64,000 nucleotides of DNA from Mangrovibrevibacter kandeliae (GCF_024519155.1 NZ_JANIFJ010000001.1:1054001-1118000); one strand, 5' to 3'; positions 53,048 through 62,412 are shown, numbered from the stretch's first letter. Program-made: numbers and translations. The notes: a model not told the origin generated them from the letters alone.

Positions 53048-54690
53048 GCGGAGTGTCCTTTCGCGATCTCTGCCGGCGTCGGCACCGCGTCGAGCAGCGC
53101 GCGCGTGTAGGGGTGGCGGTCCGGCGCATCGGCCTCGGCGGCGTCGAAGATGTCGACGAGGTGTCCGCGCTGCATCACGGCGATGCGATGCGCCAGCTGC
53201 CGGATCAGGTTGAGGTCGTGGGTGATGAATAGGCAGGCGGCGCCGAAATCGCGCTGCAGGTCGACCAGCAGCCGGGCCACCGTCGCCTGCACCGAGACGT
53301 CGAGCGCAGCGGTGATCTCGTCGCAGATCACCAGCTTCGGCTCGGCCGCGAAAGCCCGGGCGATTGCTACCCGCTGCTTCTCGCCACCGGAGAGCTGGTG
53401 CGGATAGCGGCTGGCGTAGTCGGCCGGCAGGCGCACCATCTCCAGGAGTTCGCCCACCCGCCGTCCGACCGCCTGGCGCGGCACGATGCCGTAGAGCTTC
53501 AGCGGCCGCGACAGGATCCCGCCGATGGTCTGGCGCGGGTTCAGGCTGCCATCGGGATGCTGGAAGACGATCTGAACGTGCCGGCGATAGCTCGGGCCGA
53601 AGGCATGGCGGCCGTCGAAGCGCCGACCGTTGAAGGCGAAGCGGCCCTCGAACTCGACGAGGCCGGTCGCGGCTTTGGCGATCGTCGACTTGCCCGACCC
53701 GCTCTCGCCGACGAGACCGAGCAGCTCGCCCGGCCGGATCGTGAAGCTCACCGCTTCGGCGCCGTAACGGGCGGTGGCTGAGCGGTCGAGCAGGCGGGTG
53801 AGCCAGCCAGGCTCGCCGTAGCGCACGCCGACGCCTTCGGCGGCGAAGACGGCGGCGTCGGTGGTCGGCACCGGCAGAGCGATGCGGGCGTCCGGTCGCG
53901 GCACCGCGGCGATAAGGTCCCGGGTATAGGCGTGTCGGGGCGTGCGGAACACCTCCGCTGCCCGGCCGCTCTCGACGATCGAGCCTCGGTGGATCACCGA
54001 CACCCGGTCGGCGATGCGGGCGACGAGGCCGAGATCGTGCGAGATGTAGAGGGCGGCGACGCCCGTCTCCTCGCGCAGCTTCACGAACAGCTCGAGGATC
54101 TGCTTGGCGATCAGGATGTCGAGCGCGGTGGTCGGCTCGTCGAAGATGATCAGCTCCGGATTGCAGGCGAAAGCGGTGGCGATCACCACCCGCTGCTTTT
54201 CGCCGCCGGAGGCCTCGTGCGGGTAGCGGCGCATCAGCGCCGCCGGATCGGCGATTCCAGTGCGCGCCAGCGCCGCCTCACCCTCGCGCAGGGCCGCCGC
54301 GCGGCCGAGGCCGCGATGGCGCATCAGCACCTCGGCGAGCTGGTCGCCGAGCCGCATGGTGGGATTGAGCGAGGCGCTCGGGTCCTGGAACACCATGGCG
54401 ATGCGCCGGCCGCGCACGCGCTCGATCTCCGCAGTGGTGGAGCCGACCATGTCCTCCCCCGACAGGAGGATGGCCCCGCTCAGCTCCACCGCGTTCGGCG
54501 CCAGGTGGCGCATGATCGACCAGGCGAGCGTCGACTTGCCGGAGCCGCTCTCGCCGACCAGCGCGTGGGTCTCGCCGCGCTGGATCGACAGCGACACCGA
54601 CTTCAGCGCGTCGCGGCGGCCGTCGGGCGTGTCGTAGGCGAGGGAATAGTCCGTAACTTCGAGGACGGGACGCTGGTTGGAGCTTTCCAT
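53044..54690 (-). CDS. Fused peptide-type ABC ATPases (DppD-DppF in one chain)
   Basis: The 548-residue chain holds two complete nucleotide-binding domains. The first (about 8-260) has GESGSGKST, MVFQDPSASLNPTM, ASGGEKQRV and [12 protein letters not shown]; the second (about 280-540) has GESGSGKST, IVFQHPDGSLNPRQ, LSGGEKQRV and LVICDEITAALD. In the second Walker B the usual DEP is DEI, but the catalytic Glu is kept. The first signature is ASGGE rather than LSGGQ. Both domains drive the permeases encoded upstream (54690, 55501). Its ATG shares a base with the permease stop. GsiA-like double ATPases have this layout. Confidence 0.92.
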   Translation of the reverse strand: MESSNQRPVLEVTDYSLAYDTPDGRRDALKSVSLSIQRGETHALVGESGSGKSTLAWSIMRHLAPNAVELSGAILLSGEDMVGSTTAEIERVRGRRIAMVFQDPSASLNPTMRLGDQLAEVLMRHRGLGRAAALREGEAALARTGIADPAALMRRYPHEASGGEKQRVVIATAFACNPELIIFDEPTTALDILIAKQILELFVKLREETGVAALYISHDLGLVARIADRVSVIHRGSIVESGRAAEVFRTPRHAYTRDLIAAVPRPDARIALPVPTTDAAVFAAEGVGVRYGEPGWLTRLLDRSATARYGAEAVSFTIRPGELLGLVGESGSGKSTIAKAATGLVEFEGRFAFNGRRFDGRHAFGPSYRRHVQIVFQHPDGSLNPRQTIGGILSRPLKLYGIVPRQAVGRRVGELLEMVRLPADYASRYPHQLSGGEKQRVAIARAFAAEPKLVICDEITAALDVSVQATVARLLVDLQRDFGAACLFITHDLNLIRQLAHRIAVMQRGHLVDIFDAAEADAPDRHPYTRALLDAVPTPAEIAKGHSA

Positions 54691-55508
54691 CAGCGGCTCC
54701 TGCGCGGGTCGAACGCGTCGCGCAACGCGTCGCCGAAGAGGTTGAAGCCCATGGCGGTGATCGCGATGGCGACACCGGGGACGGCGACGGTCCAGGCGTT
54801 GCGGAACATGAACTGCCGCGCCTCGGCGACCATCAGGCCCCACTCGGTCGAGGGGGGCTGCGCGCCGAGACCGAGGAAGCCGAGCGTGGCGCCGATCATG
54901 ATGGCGAAGCTGACGCGGATCGTCGCCTCAACGATGATCGGGCCGAGCGCGTTGGGCAGCACCTCCCGGCCGACGATCCAGGCCCGCGATTCGCCGCGGG
55001 CGACCGCCGCCAGCACGTATTCGCGGGTGCGCACGGACAGCACGGCACTTCGGGCGATGCGCGCCATCCCCGGCGCGAAGGTGATCGCCACCGCCAGTAT
55101 CGCCTGGCCGGTGCCGCCGCCGAACAATGTGACGATCAGCAGCGTGAACAGGAGCTCCGGCATCGCCAGGACGCCGTCGAGGATGCGCATGATGACGGCA
55201 TCCGCCGTGCCGCCGGCGACGCCGGCCACGACACCGATGATGGCGCCGACGCCGACGCCGAGCATCGTTGCGCCGAGGCCGAACGAGACGGTAGCCGGCG
55301 CGCCGTTCAGGAGCCGCGATAGCAGATCCCGGCCGTACTGGTCGGTGCCGAGCAGGAACTCCCAGCTTGGCCCCTGCAGCCGGGCTGTGGCATGAAAGGC
55401 CTGCGGATCGTAGGGGGCGAGCCAGGGGCCGAACAGGGCCGCCACGACGACCAGCGCGAGCAGGAGCGAGCCGGCGAGGCCGGTCGGGCTGCGCAGGATC
55501 TCACGCAT
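54690..55508 (-). CDS. Peptide-type ABC transporter permease (DppC-like, second importer)
   Basis: The 272-residue permease has an N-terminal helix (about 13-32), the motif EFLLGTDQYGRDLLSRLLNG and the EAA loop REYVLAAVARGESRAWIVGR. It ends NLFGDALRDAFDPRRSR. It is the DppC partner of the importer that starts at 58020. It overlaps the DppB-like gene by 8 bases and joins the fused ATPase gene at one base, so all importer parts are made from one leftward transcript. Confidence 0.93.
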   Translation of the reverse strand: MREILRSPTGLAGSLLLALVVVAALFGPWLAPYDPQAFHATARLQGPSWEFLLGTDQYGRDLLSRLLNGAPATVSFGLGATMLGVGVGAIIGVVAGVAGGTADAVIMRILDGVLAMPELLFTLLIVTLFGGGTGQAILAVAITFAPGMARIARSAVLSVRTREYVLAAVARGESRAWIVGREVLPNALGPIIVEATIRVSFAIMIGATLGFLGLGAQPPSTEWGLMVAEARQFMFRNAWTVAVPGVAIAITAMGFNLFGDALRDAFDPRRSR

Positions 55509-56451
55509 AACGCACCCGCGGGTCGAGCGCCGCGATGACCAGATCGGCGACGAGATTGGACAGGGCGTAGACCACGGCCATCAGCAGGGTCACGGCCTGG
55601 ATCACCGGCAGGTCGCGGTTCTGCAGCGCATAGATCAGCAGGCGCCCGAGGCCGGGCCAGGCGAAAATTTCCTCCACCACGATGATGCCGCCGAGCAGGT
55701 AGCCGACGTCGAGCGAGATCACCGCGATCGCCGGCGCGAGCGAGTTCGGCAGCGCGTGCCGGCGGATCACCCGGCCCGGGCGCAAGCCCTTCAGCCGGGC
55801 GGCGCGGATGTAGTCGGAGGACAGCACCTCCGACATTTCGCTGCGCACCTGGCGTGAGATGTGGGCGACGAGGATCAGCCCGAGAGTGGTTGCCGGCAGC
55901 ACGACATGGGAGAGGAAGCCGCCGATGTCCTCGACGGGCGAGACGAAGCCGCCGGCCGGGAAGACCGGCGCGCTCGGCGCTGCGAAGACGATGAGGAGCA
56001 GCGTCGCCGTGACGAATTCCGGCATCGCCGTCCCGATGTACGAGAACAGCCCGATCAGCAGGTCCCAGAGCGTGCCGCGACGCAGTGCGGCGACCGCGCC
56101 AAGAGGGATCGCCACGATGATGACGCCCGCCAGTGCGGTCCCGGCGAGCGCGGCCGAGTTCCAGAACGCCTCGCCCACCACCTGCGACACCGGCAGCGAA
56201 AGCCGCAGCGACATGCCGAAGTCGCCGTGCAGCGCGCCCGACACCCAGTCGAGATACTGCAGCGGCACCGGCCGGTCGAGGCCGAGCTGCCGTTCCATGG
56301 CGGCCAGCGACTCCGGCGTCGCATATTCGCCGAGGATCATCAGCGCGGCGTTGCCCGGCAGCACCATCGTCACCGCGAACACCGCCAGGGTGACGATCGC
56401 GAGAACGATCAGGATGCCGCCGAGCCGGCGCAGGAGGTAGGCAAGACTCAC
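55501..56451 (-). CDS. Peptide-type ABC transporter permease (DppB-like, second importer)
   Basis: The 316-residue permease begins MSLAYLLRRLGGILIVLAIV, has MVLPGNAALMILGEYATPES in place of the common LPGDP motif, six hydrophobic segments, and the EAA loop DYIRAARLKGLRPGRVIRRH. The tail NLVADLVIAALDPRVRYA is standard. The missing Asp in LPGN is a small departure. It follows the binding-protein gene by 9 bases. With the DppC-like protein it forms the pore of the second peptide-type importer. Confidence 0.93.
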   Translation of the reverse strand: MSLAYLLRRLGGILIVLAIVTLAVFAVTMVLPGNAALMILGEYATPESLAAMERQLGLDRPVPLQYLDWVSGALHGDFGMSLRLSLPVSQVVGEAFWNSAALAGTALAGVIIVAIPLGAVAALRRGTLWDLLIGLFSYIGTAMPEFVTATLLLIVFAAPSAPVFPAGGFVSPVEDIGGFLSHVVLPATTLGLILVAHISRQVRSEMSEVLSSDYIRAARLKGLRPGRVIRRHALPNSLAPAIAVISLDVGYLLGGIIVVEEIFAWPGLGRLLIYALQNRDLPVIQAVTLLMAVVYALSNLVADLVIAALDPRVRYA

Positions 56452-56460
56452 GCGGAGACC

Positions 56461-58020
56461 TCAGGCTCGGTCGAGCCAGACATCTTCGACGTAGAAGTAG
56501 CGACTGATCGGGGCCACGCTCCAGTTCTCCGTGCCGTCGCGGTTTGCGGTGAGCACGTCCTCGAAGAACGGCACGATGTAGGGCCGGTCCTCCAGCTCGA
56601 GCGCCTGCGCCTCGGCATAGATCCTGGCGCGCTCGGCCGGGTCGACGGTCGCCCGGCCCTTCGCAACCAGCGCGTCGAACTCCTTGTTCTTCCACGCGGT
56701 GTCCTCGTAGGAGGCGTCCGATGTGAGAAGCAGGTTGTAGGTCGCGTCGATGGTCGGCTGCATGCCCCAATAGCCGATGTAGAAGGCCCCCTTCTGCCAG
56801 ACATTGGCGAGGTAGGTGTCGTGCGGCATGGTCTGGATCGTCAGGTCGAAGCCGCCTGCGGCGGCCGTCTGCTTCAGCGCGATCGCCGTCTGGGCGCGGA
56901 TCGCCGGGCGATCGGAGGCGACGAGGGTGAGCTTGAGGCCGTCCGGATAGCCCGCTTCGGCGAGGAGCTTTTTGGCGCCCTCCGGATCGTAGGCGATCTC
57001 TGGCTTGTCGGTGGCGAATTCCAGCTCCGGCGCCACGATGCTGTCATAGGCCGGGCGGCCGAGGCCTTCCAAGATCACGTCGACCAGCAGGCCGCGGTCG
57101 ACCGCCATCGACAACGCTTTGCGCACCCGCACGTCGTCCCACGGCTTCTGGTCCTGGCGCATGACGACGCAGACGTAGCGCCCGGCCGGCACGCGCTTGG
57201 CCTCAACGCCAGCGGCGCCGGCGATGCGCTGGAAGTCCGCCTGCTGCACGGTCAGCATAATGTCGGTCTGGCCGGACAGGAAGTTGGCGGTCTCGGCCGT
57301 CAGGTCGGGGAACAGCAGCATCTCGACGGCGTCGAGATACGGCTTGCCCTCTTGGTAGTAGGTCTCGTTCTTCACCAGCCGCACCATCCGGGCGCTGTCA
57401 TAGGTCTCGAGCTTGAACGGGCCGGTGCCGTTCGCCTTGGTGTCGAGCTCGGTCAGCGGCTTCTCCAGCGCCGCCTTGGACAGGATCCGCGCATTGGCGT
57501 GGGCGGTGGAGAAGGGCAGGTCCGCGAACGGCGTCTTCAGCTTGAAACGCACGGTCAGCAGGTTGACCGCCTCGATCGCGTCAACCATGTCGAGCACCGA
57601 GCGCGCGGCGGCCGGTACGTCAGGGTTGAGGATCGCCTTGAAGGTGGCGACGACGTCGTCCGCGGTGAAGGGCTGGCCGTCGTGGAAGGTGACGTTGTCG
57701 CGCAGATGGAAGGTGAATTCGCTGGCGTCGTCCGACGCCTCCCAGCTGGTCGCCAGATCCGGGTGCGGCTTGTTGTCGAGGCCGATGCGGGTCAGCCCAG
57801 AATAGATCATGTCGGCGACTGGATATTCCGCCGGTCCCGACAGGTTGAGGACGTTCAGCGTCGCGATGCGCGTGGAATGGCTGATGCGCAGCGTGCCGCC
57901 GGACTTGGGCGTGCCGGCCGCGGTCGTGCCGGTCTGGGCGAAGCCGGCATGCGGCAGCAGCGCCGCCGCCGCAAGGCCGCCCAGCAAGACGTGGCGGCGG
58001 GTCAGGGTGAAGTGGGTCAT
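56461..58020 (-). CDS. Peptide-type ABC transporter substrate-binding protein (second importer)
   Basis: The ATG at 58020 gives 519 residues. A leader with paired arginines (LTRRHVLLGGLAAAALLPHA, cut after GFAQ) precedes a family 5 binding fold: LATSWEASDDASEFTFHLRD, FTADDVVATFKAILNPDVPA, VRVRKALSMAVDRGLLVDVI. It is paralogous to the binding protein at 37874, but the two differ widely, so they probably take different ligands. The M24 gene (58067) just upstream and the M20 and M24 genes downstream suggest a ligand that these enzymes then open and deacylate. A GTG three codons earlier is less likely. Confidence 0.92.
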   Translation of the reverse strand: MTHFTLTRRHVLLGGLAAAALLPHAGFAQTGTTAAGTPKSGGTLRISHSTRIATLNVLNLSGPAEYPVADMIYSGLTRIGLDNKPHPDLATSWEASDDASEFTFHLRDNVTFHDGQPFTADDVVATFKAILNPDVPAAARSVLDMVDAIEAVNLLTVRFKLKTPFADLPFSTAHANARILSKAALEKPLTELDTKANGTGPFKLETYDSARMVRLVKNETYYQEGKPYLDAVEMLLFPDLTAETANFLSGQTDIMLTVQQADFQRIAGAAGVEAKRVPAGRYVCVVMRQDQKPWDDVRVRKALSMAVDRGLLVDVILEGLGRPAYDSIVAPELEFATDKPEIAYDPEGAKKLLAEAGYPDGLKLTLVASDRPAIRAQTAIALKQTAAAGGFDLTIQTMPHDTYLANVWQKGAFYIGYWGMQPTIDATYNLLLTSDASYEDTAWKNKEFDALVAKGRATVDPAERARIYAEAQALELEDRPYIVPFFEDVLTANRDGTENWSVAPISRYFYVEDVWLDRA

Positions 58021-58066
58021 CGCAGGCACTCCTCTTCGGCACCGGCCGTCGCGGCCGCTCGGTGGA

Positions 58067-59245
58067 TCAGGAAACTACGGTCAGTTCGTCCGGCAGCCCG
58101 GTGAGCAGCTCCGGCGAACAGTCGGTGACGAGCAGGGTGTGGCCGACGCCCATCGCGAGGCCGGTGTCGCCGTCGCCGTTCATCACGTGGTAAAACAGCG
58201 TCATACCCGGCTCGCAGACGGTGGCGTTGCCGGCGTAGATCATCGGCGGCACGTCCATCGAGGTTGGCGCGAAGGAGATGCCGACCGAGTAGCCGGTGGC
58301 GCCATAGCGCGAGGCGCGATAGCCGGCCGCGTCGAGCCCGTCGGCATAGGCGTCGAAGATCGCGCCGAGGGTCGTGCCCGGCCGGGCGAGCTCGGTCATC
58401 CTAGCGAGGGTCTCGCGCGCCACGTCGTACATCCGGCGCTGTCGATCAGGCACCGCCCCGAACAGGATCGTCCACTCGGTCTTGACGTTGTAGTGGCGAT
58501 AGGGAACCGGATACTCGACCAGCAGCTGGTCCTGCGCCTCCAGGCGCCGCGGCGCGGTGACGCCGCGGCCGTAGACTGCCCGTTCTCCCGAGTTGAAGAT
58601 CGGCGCGTTCGGTGGCATGTCGGCGCCATCGGCGAGGATCGAGCCGAGGTAGGCGGACTTGATCTCGCTGTCGAGGAGGCCGGGCCGCGCCAGCTCGATC
58701 ACCTGGTCGAGCGACCGGTCACAGATCTCGCCCGCCTTGCGCATGTAGGCGATCTCGGCCGGCGACTTCACCACGCGCAGCCGTCGGATCAGGTGGCCAT
58801 CGTCCTCCAGCTGGCACCAGTCACCGAAGGTCGCCTGGCAGCGCCACAGGTTCCAGCCGGTGAGGCCGTGGGTGTTCAGCTCGATCGCGATGCGTCCTCC
58901 GGCGAGTCCCAGCTCTGCGAGGATCGCCTTCAGATCGGCGGCGGGGTTGGCGTCGTCGGCGTCCCACCAGATGCGGATGTCCTCGATCGTCGAGGTCTGA
59001 CGTGCCTGCAGAAGATCCGGACGTCGGGTGAGGAGGACGATCGGCCGCTCGTCCGCGGTCACCACGGCACATTGGAAGAAGACGAAGCCGCCGGTGTCAT
59101 AGCCGGTCAGCCAGAACAGGCTCTCCTGCGAGAACACCAGCATCGCATCGAAGCCGCGTTCGGCGAGCGCGGCCCGCAGGCGTTTCTGGCGATCCAGATG
59201 CTCGGTGCGGGCGAACGGCAGCTGAGAGCCCGGTGCGGCGACCAA
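58067..59245 (-). CDS. Creatinase-type M24 hydrolase (copy 2), first gene of the leftward operon
   Basis: The 392-residue protein is a homolog of the one at 50610: FDAMLVFSQESLFWLTGYDT, IRRLRVVKSPAEIAYMRKAG, FAPTSMDVPPMIYAGNATVC. As there, the aminopeptidase metal ligands are replaced (LVEYPVPYRHYNVKTEWTIL), which puts it with creatinase and the ectoine hydrolase DoeA. An in-frame stop four codons upstream leaves TTG at 59245, with AAGGA 8 bases before it, as the first usable start. Having two copies in one operon suggests either a heteromer or two related ring-opening steps. Its promoter region holds a palindrome shared with the 63.2-kb promoter. Confidence 0.87.
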   Translation of the reverse strand: MVAAPGSQLPFARTEHLDRQKRLRAALAERGFDAMLVFSQESLFWLTGYDTGGFVFFQCAVVTADERPIVLLTRRPDLLQARQTSTIEDIRIWWDADDANPAADLKAILAELGLAGGRIAIELNTHGLTGWNLWRCQATFGDWCQLEDDGHLIRRLRVVKSPAEIAYMRKAGEICDRSLDQVIELARPGLLDSEIKSAYLGSILADGADMPPNAPIFNSGERAVYGRGVTAPRRLEAQDQLLVEYPVPYRHYNVKTEWTILFGAVPDRQRRMYDVARETLARMTELARPGTTLGAIFDAYADGLDAAGYRASRYGATGYSVGISFAPTSMDVPPMIYAGNATVCEPGMTLFYHVMNGDGDTGLAMGVGHTLLVTDCSPELLTGLPDELTVVS

Positions 59246-59327
59246 TCGAAGCGTCCTTCAACACATGGCAGGATCCGTCGACCGTCGCGAAAGCGTCTTG
59301 CCGGTCCGGTTGAACTGACCGTACGAG

Positions 59328-59339
59328 TCGGTATACCAA
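59328..59339. promoter_or_regulatory. Candidate GntR operator, TCGGTATACCAA
   Basis: A 12-base palindrome with one mismatch from TTGGTATACCAA. It lies between the leftward M24 gene (start 59245) and the rightward gntR gene (start 59472). The same palindrome, perfect, occurs at 63256-63267. I found no other good copy in the window, so the pair is specific to the two divergent promoters around this gene set. Confidence 0.6.
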
Positions 59340-59471
59340 TCGTCAACCGTTGGAATACGAAGCGGCGCGGGAAAATTCGGACCGTCTTGAGGAAGGGCTG
59401 GGAGGGCGCGGCCCGGCGTGAGAAGAAGAGCCGAATTTTTTTGCCGGCGGGATCATCAGGAAGCACAGTAC

Positions 59472-60122
59472 ATGTTGGGTACCCCCGAGAAGCGTCTGGC
59501 GCTCCAGGCCTATGAGCAGATCCTGGACCTGATCCTGCGCGGCAGGGCCGGTCCCGGCGAGGTGGTCAATGAGCGCCGGCTGGCCGACGAGCTCGGCATG
59601 TCGCGCACGCCGGTGCGTGATGCGCTGTTGATGCTGGAGGGCGAGGGGCTGCTGCTGCGGCAGGGGCGAGCGCTGCAGATCAAGCAGATGCGGATCGAGG
59701 ACTACATGGATGCGCTGCAGATCCGGCTGCTGCTCGAGCCCGCGGTGGCGCGCATGGCCGCCGGCGGGGTCGACGCCACGGTGACGCAGCGCTTGCGTGC
59801 GGAGGTTGAAGACATCCTGAAGCGATCGGAGACCGAGCGCGCCGATCGTGCGCTCGTGCGCGAGGTGGACGAGAGTCTGCACGGCCTGCTGGCCGACATG
59901 TCGGGCAACCCACAGCTCGCCACGATCATTCGCACGCTGCGCCGCCAGACCCAGATGTTCGACCTGCGCAGCATGCCGGAGCGGCTCGCCGACACCTGCC
60001 AGGAGCATCTGACGATCATCGCCGCGGTCGAGTCGGGAGATGGCGAGGCCGCCGCGAGTGCCATGAGTGCCCATCTCAGCCGGGTGCGCGACAGCATCGT
60101 TCGGAGACTGACCCGCACATGA
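59472..60122 (+). CDS. GntR-family (FCD type) transcriptional regulator
   Basis: The ATG at 59472 gives 216 residues. The N-terminal winged helix (about 10-72) has NERRLADELGMSRTPVRDAL and LLMLEGEGLLL; the FCD effector domain (about 80-210) has the metal-binding His/Asp pattern in DESLHGLLADMSGN, CQEHLTIIAAVESGD and MSAHLSRVRDSI. FCD proteins commonly sense carboxylic acids and repress until the acid arrives. Both the position and the palindromes at 59328 and 63256 point to control of its own operon, the leftward M24-importer operon and the pxpA/amidotransferase pair. It overlaps the next gene by 4 bases. Confidence 0.9.
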   Translation: MLGTPEKRLALQAYEQILDLILRGRAGPGEVVNERRLADELGMSRTPVRDALLMLEGEGLLLRQGRALQIKQMRIEDYMDALQIRLLLEPAVARMAAGGVDATVTQRLRAEVEDILKRSETERADRALVREVDESLHGLLADMSGNPQLATIIRTLRRQTQMFDLRSMPERLADTCQEHLTIIAAVESGDGEAAASAMSAHLSRVRDSIVRRLTRT

Positions 60123-61435
60123 TCGCCTCCATCCGGCCCGCACCGAACCCTGCCGCCGTTCCCGAGCCGGACATCGCGCTCGCCGAGAAGCTGTTCGCCG
60201 AGCTACGCGAGCGCACCGGCACGGCGGCCGGCATCACCCGTGCGTCCTACGGTCTCGGCGAGCAGATCGCGCACGACATGGTGCGCCGTGAGGCGAACCG
60301 CCTCGGCATGACCTGCGAGACCGACGCCGGCTGCAACCTCTACGCCACGCTACGAACCGGCCCCGACGGTGCGGAGCGGCGGCCGGCGATCTTCGTCGGT
60401 TCGCATCTCGACTCGGTACCGCTCGGCGGCAATTTTGATGGCGCTGCCGGGGTGCTGGCGGGGCTCGCGGTCGCCGCTGGCTATCGCCGCGCGGGGATCC
60501 TGCCGCCGCAGGATCTGACGGTGGCGGCGATCCGGGCTGAGGAGAGCACCTGGTTCGGCGCCTCCTATATCGGCAGCCGAGCGGCGCTGGGGCGCCTCGA
60601 GGGCAGTGAACTCGATGGCGTGCTGCGCGCCGGCGACCTGATCCGGCTCGGCGCCGCGATCGACGCCGCCGGCGGCGACACCGCCGCGCTGCGCCGCCGG
60701 GAGGCGTTTCTCGATCAAAGGCGGGTCGGCGTCTTCATCGAACCGCATATCGAGCAGGGGCCAGCGCTGGTCGACGAGGCGCGGCCAGTCGGCATTGTCA
60801 CCGGCATCCGCGGGAGTTTCCGCCACCGACAGGCCCGCTGCCTCGGCGTCTACGCCCACTCCGGCGCGACGCCGCGCCGGAGCCGCCGCGACGCGGCCTT
60901 GGCCGTGGCCCGGCTGATGGTGGCGCTTGACGACTCTTGGTTCCGACTTGCCGAAGCCGGGCACGATCTCGTCGTCACCTTCGGCCAGCTCGCCACCGAC
61001 GCGGCGGAGGCAGCCTTCTCAAAGATCGCTGGGCGGGTCGACTTCTCGCTCGACGTGCGCAGCCAGAGCACCGAGACCTTGACGCTGATGCGCGCCGAAC
61101 TGGCGCGCGCCGTCGCGTCGATCGAACGGGAGCAGGGGGTGCGCTTCGAGCTTGGCGAGGAGACCTCCAGCCAGCCGGCGCTGATGGATCCCGAAATCAT
61201 CGAGGCCTTCGCTGCTCTGGCCGAGCGGGACGACGTGCCGACCCTGGTGATGCCCTGCGGCGCCGGCCATGACGCGGCGGTGTTCGCCCAAGCGGGCATT
61301 CCGACCGGCATGCTGTTCATCCGCAACCGCAACGGCAGCCACAATCCGCGCGAGGCGATGGAGATGGCCGACTTCGCTGCCGCCTGCCGGATCCTGGCGG
61401 CCTTCTGCCTGCGCGAGCTGCGGCCCGCACCGTGA
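60119..61435 (+). CDS. M20-family allantoate amidohydrolase/N-carbamoyl amino-acid hydrolase-like enzyme
   Basis: The 438-residue enzyme has all metal residues of the AllC/HyuC group: GSHLDSVPLGGNFDGAAGVL (His, Asp), RAEESTWFGASYIGSRA (catalytic and ligand Glu), EPHIEQGPALVDEARPVGIV (His) and SHNPREAMEMAD (last His). These enzymes hydrolyse ureido or carbamoyl amides such as allantoate and N-carbamoyl amino acids, freeing ammonia. GAGHDA is the substrate-site motif. It is coupled to gntR by an ATGA overlap and to the dehydrogenase by a GTGA overlap. Ureidoglycolate-type or carbamoyl substrates would fit a hydroxyacid dehydrogenase downstream, but that is inference. Confidence 0.88.
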   Translation: MIASIRPAPNPAAVPEPDIALAEKLFAELRERTGTAAGITRASYGLGEQIAHDMVRREANRLGMTCETDAGCNLYATLRTGPDGAERRPAIFVGSHLDSVPLGGNFDGAAGVLAGLAVAAGYRRAGILPPQDLTVAAIRAEESTWFGASYIGSRAALGRLEGSELDGVLRAGDLIRLGAAIDAAGGDTAALRRREAFLDQRRVGVFIEPHIEQGPALVDEARPVGIVTGIRGSFRHRQARCLGVYAHSGATPRRSRRDAALAVARLMVALDDSWFRLAEAGHDLVVTFGQLATDAAEAAFSKIAGRVDFSLDVRSQSTETLTLMRAELARAVASIEREQGVRFELGEETSSQPALMDPEIIEAFAALAERDDVPTLVMPCGAGHDAAVFAQAGIPTGMLFIRNRNGSHNPREAMEMADFAAACRILAAFCLRELRPAP

Positions 61436-62349
61436 CGGTGTGCGTGCTGGTGCAGCCGATCGATCCGGCCGGCATCCGCATCCTGCGCAAAGCCGGGCTG
61501 GAGGTGCGCTCCGCCGCGACCGCGAGTCTGGACTGTCTGGCGCCGCTGCTCGGCGACGCCGACGCGGTGGTCACCCGTAACTTGGGCTTCCCGGCGGCGG
61601 CGATGGCCGCCGCGCCGCGGCTCCGGGTGATCGGCTCGCACGGCACCGGCACCGACCACATCGACCGGGCGGCGGCCGCCGCCCGCGGCATCCGCATCGT
61701 CAACACGCCGGGCACCAATGCGCAGAGCGTCGCCGAGCACGCGCTCGGCCTGATGTTCGCCGCGGCGCGGCAGATCCCAACGGCCGACGCGGCGCTGCGC
61801 GCCGGCGATGCAGGCTTTCGCGAGCGGGTCGGGGGGCTTGAGCTGCAGGGCCGCTGCCTCGGCCTGTGGGGCTACGGGCGGATCGCCGAGCGGCTCGGCG
61901 GGCTGGCGCAGGCGCTCGGCATGCGCGTGATGGTCCTGTCGGCACATGCCGATCCGGCGGCGCTCGGCGCGGCGGGGATGGAAGCCGCACCGGATCCCAA
62001 CACGCTGCTCGACGTGGCGGACGTCCTGTCGCTGCACGGCGTACCGGCCGAGGCGCCGCTGCTGGGCCCTGCCGAATTCGCCCGGCTGCGGCAGGGGGCG
62101 ATCCTGATCAACACCGCCCGCGGCGCGCTGATCGACGAGGCGGCGCTGGTCGAGGCACTGGCCTCCGGCAGGCTGCGCGCCGCGGCGCTCGACGTGTTCC
62201 GGCAGGAGCCGCTGCCGGTGGACAGTCCGCTCTGCCGCGCGCCGAATCTCATCCTGACGCCACACATCGGCGGCAGCACCGAGGAGGCGCTGCGGCGCAC
62301 CGGCATTGCCGTGGCCGAGGCGGTCGTGGAAGCGCTCGGCGCAGCCTGA
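61432..62349 (+). CDS. D-2-hydroxyacid dehydrogenase (SerA/phosphoglycerate dehydrogenase-like)
   Basis: The 305-residue NAD-dependent dehydrogenase has the NAD fold motif GLWGYGRIAERLGG and catalytic Arg (INTARGALID), Glu (DVFRQEPLPVDSPL) and His (LTPHIGGSTEEAL). GSHGTGTDHIDRAAAAARGI is the substrate-domain signature. It lacks the regulatory ACT domain of SerA, so it is likely a catabolic enzyme that oxidises or reduces a 2-hydroxy/2-oxo acid. It starts at a GTG overlapping the preceding stop. Its alanine content is very high, consistent with the high local GC. It ends at the hairpin at 62384. Confidence 0.9.
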   Translation: MTVCVLVQPIDPAGIRILRKAGLEVRSAATASLDCLAPLLGDADAVVTRNLGFPAAAMAAAPRLRVIGSHGTGTDHIDRAAAAARGIRIVNTPGTNAQSVAEHALGLMFAAARQIPTADAALRAGDAGFRERVGGLELQGRCLGLWGYGRIAERLGGLAQALGMRVMVLSAHADPAALGAAGMEAAPDPNTLLDVADVLSLHGVPAEAPLLGPAEFARLRQGAILINTARGALIDEAALVEALASGRLRAAALDVFRQEPLPVDSPLCRAPNLILTPHIGGSTEEALRRTGIAVAEAVVEALGAA

Positions 62350-62383
62350 AACGTCCGACGCAGCCTTAGACAGTGGAGGCTCG

Positions 62384-62405
62384 GCCGACGGCTTTGCCCG
62401 TCGGC
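62384..62405. terminator. Bidirectional hairpin between convergent genes
   Basis: GCCGACGG-CTTTGC-CCGTCGGC makes a perfect 8-base GC-rich stem. It lies 35 bases after the dehydrogenase stop and 8 bases past the end of the leftward pxpA gene. No strong T-run follows on either strand, so its strength is uncertain. Confidence 0.55.
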
Positions 62406-62412
62406 GGACTGG

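Noticed and set aside
55861-58104. Forward open frame of 747 codons
   Set aside because: Antisense to the DppB-like permease and binding-protein genes; no motif seen.
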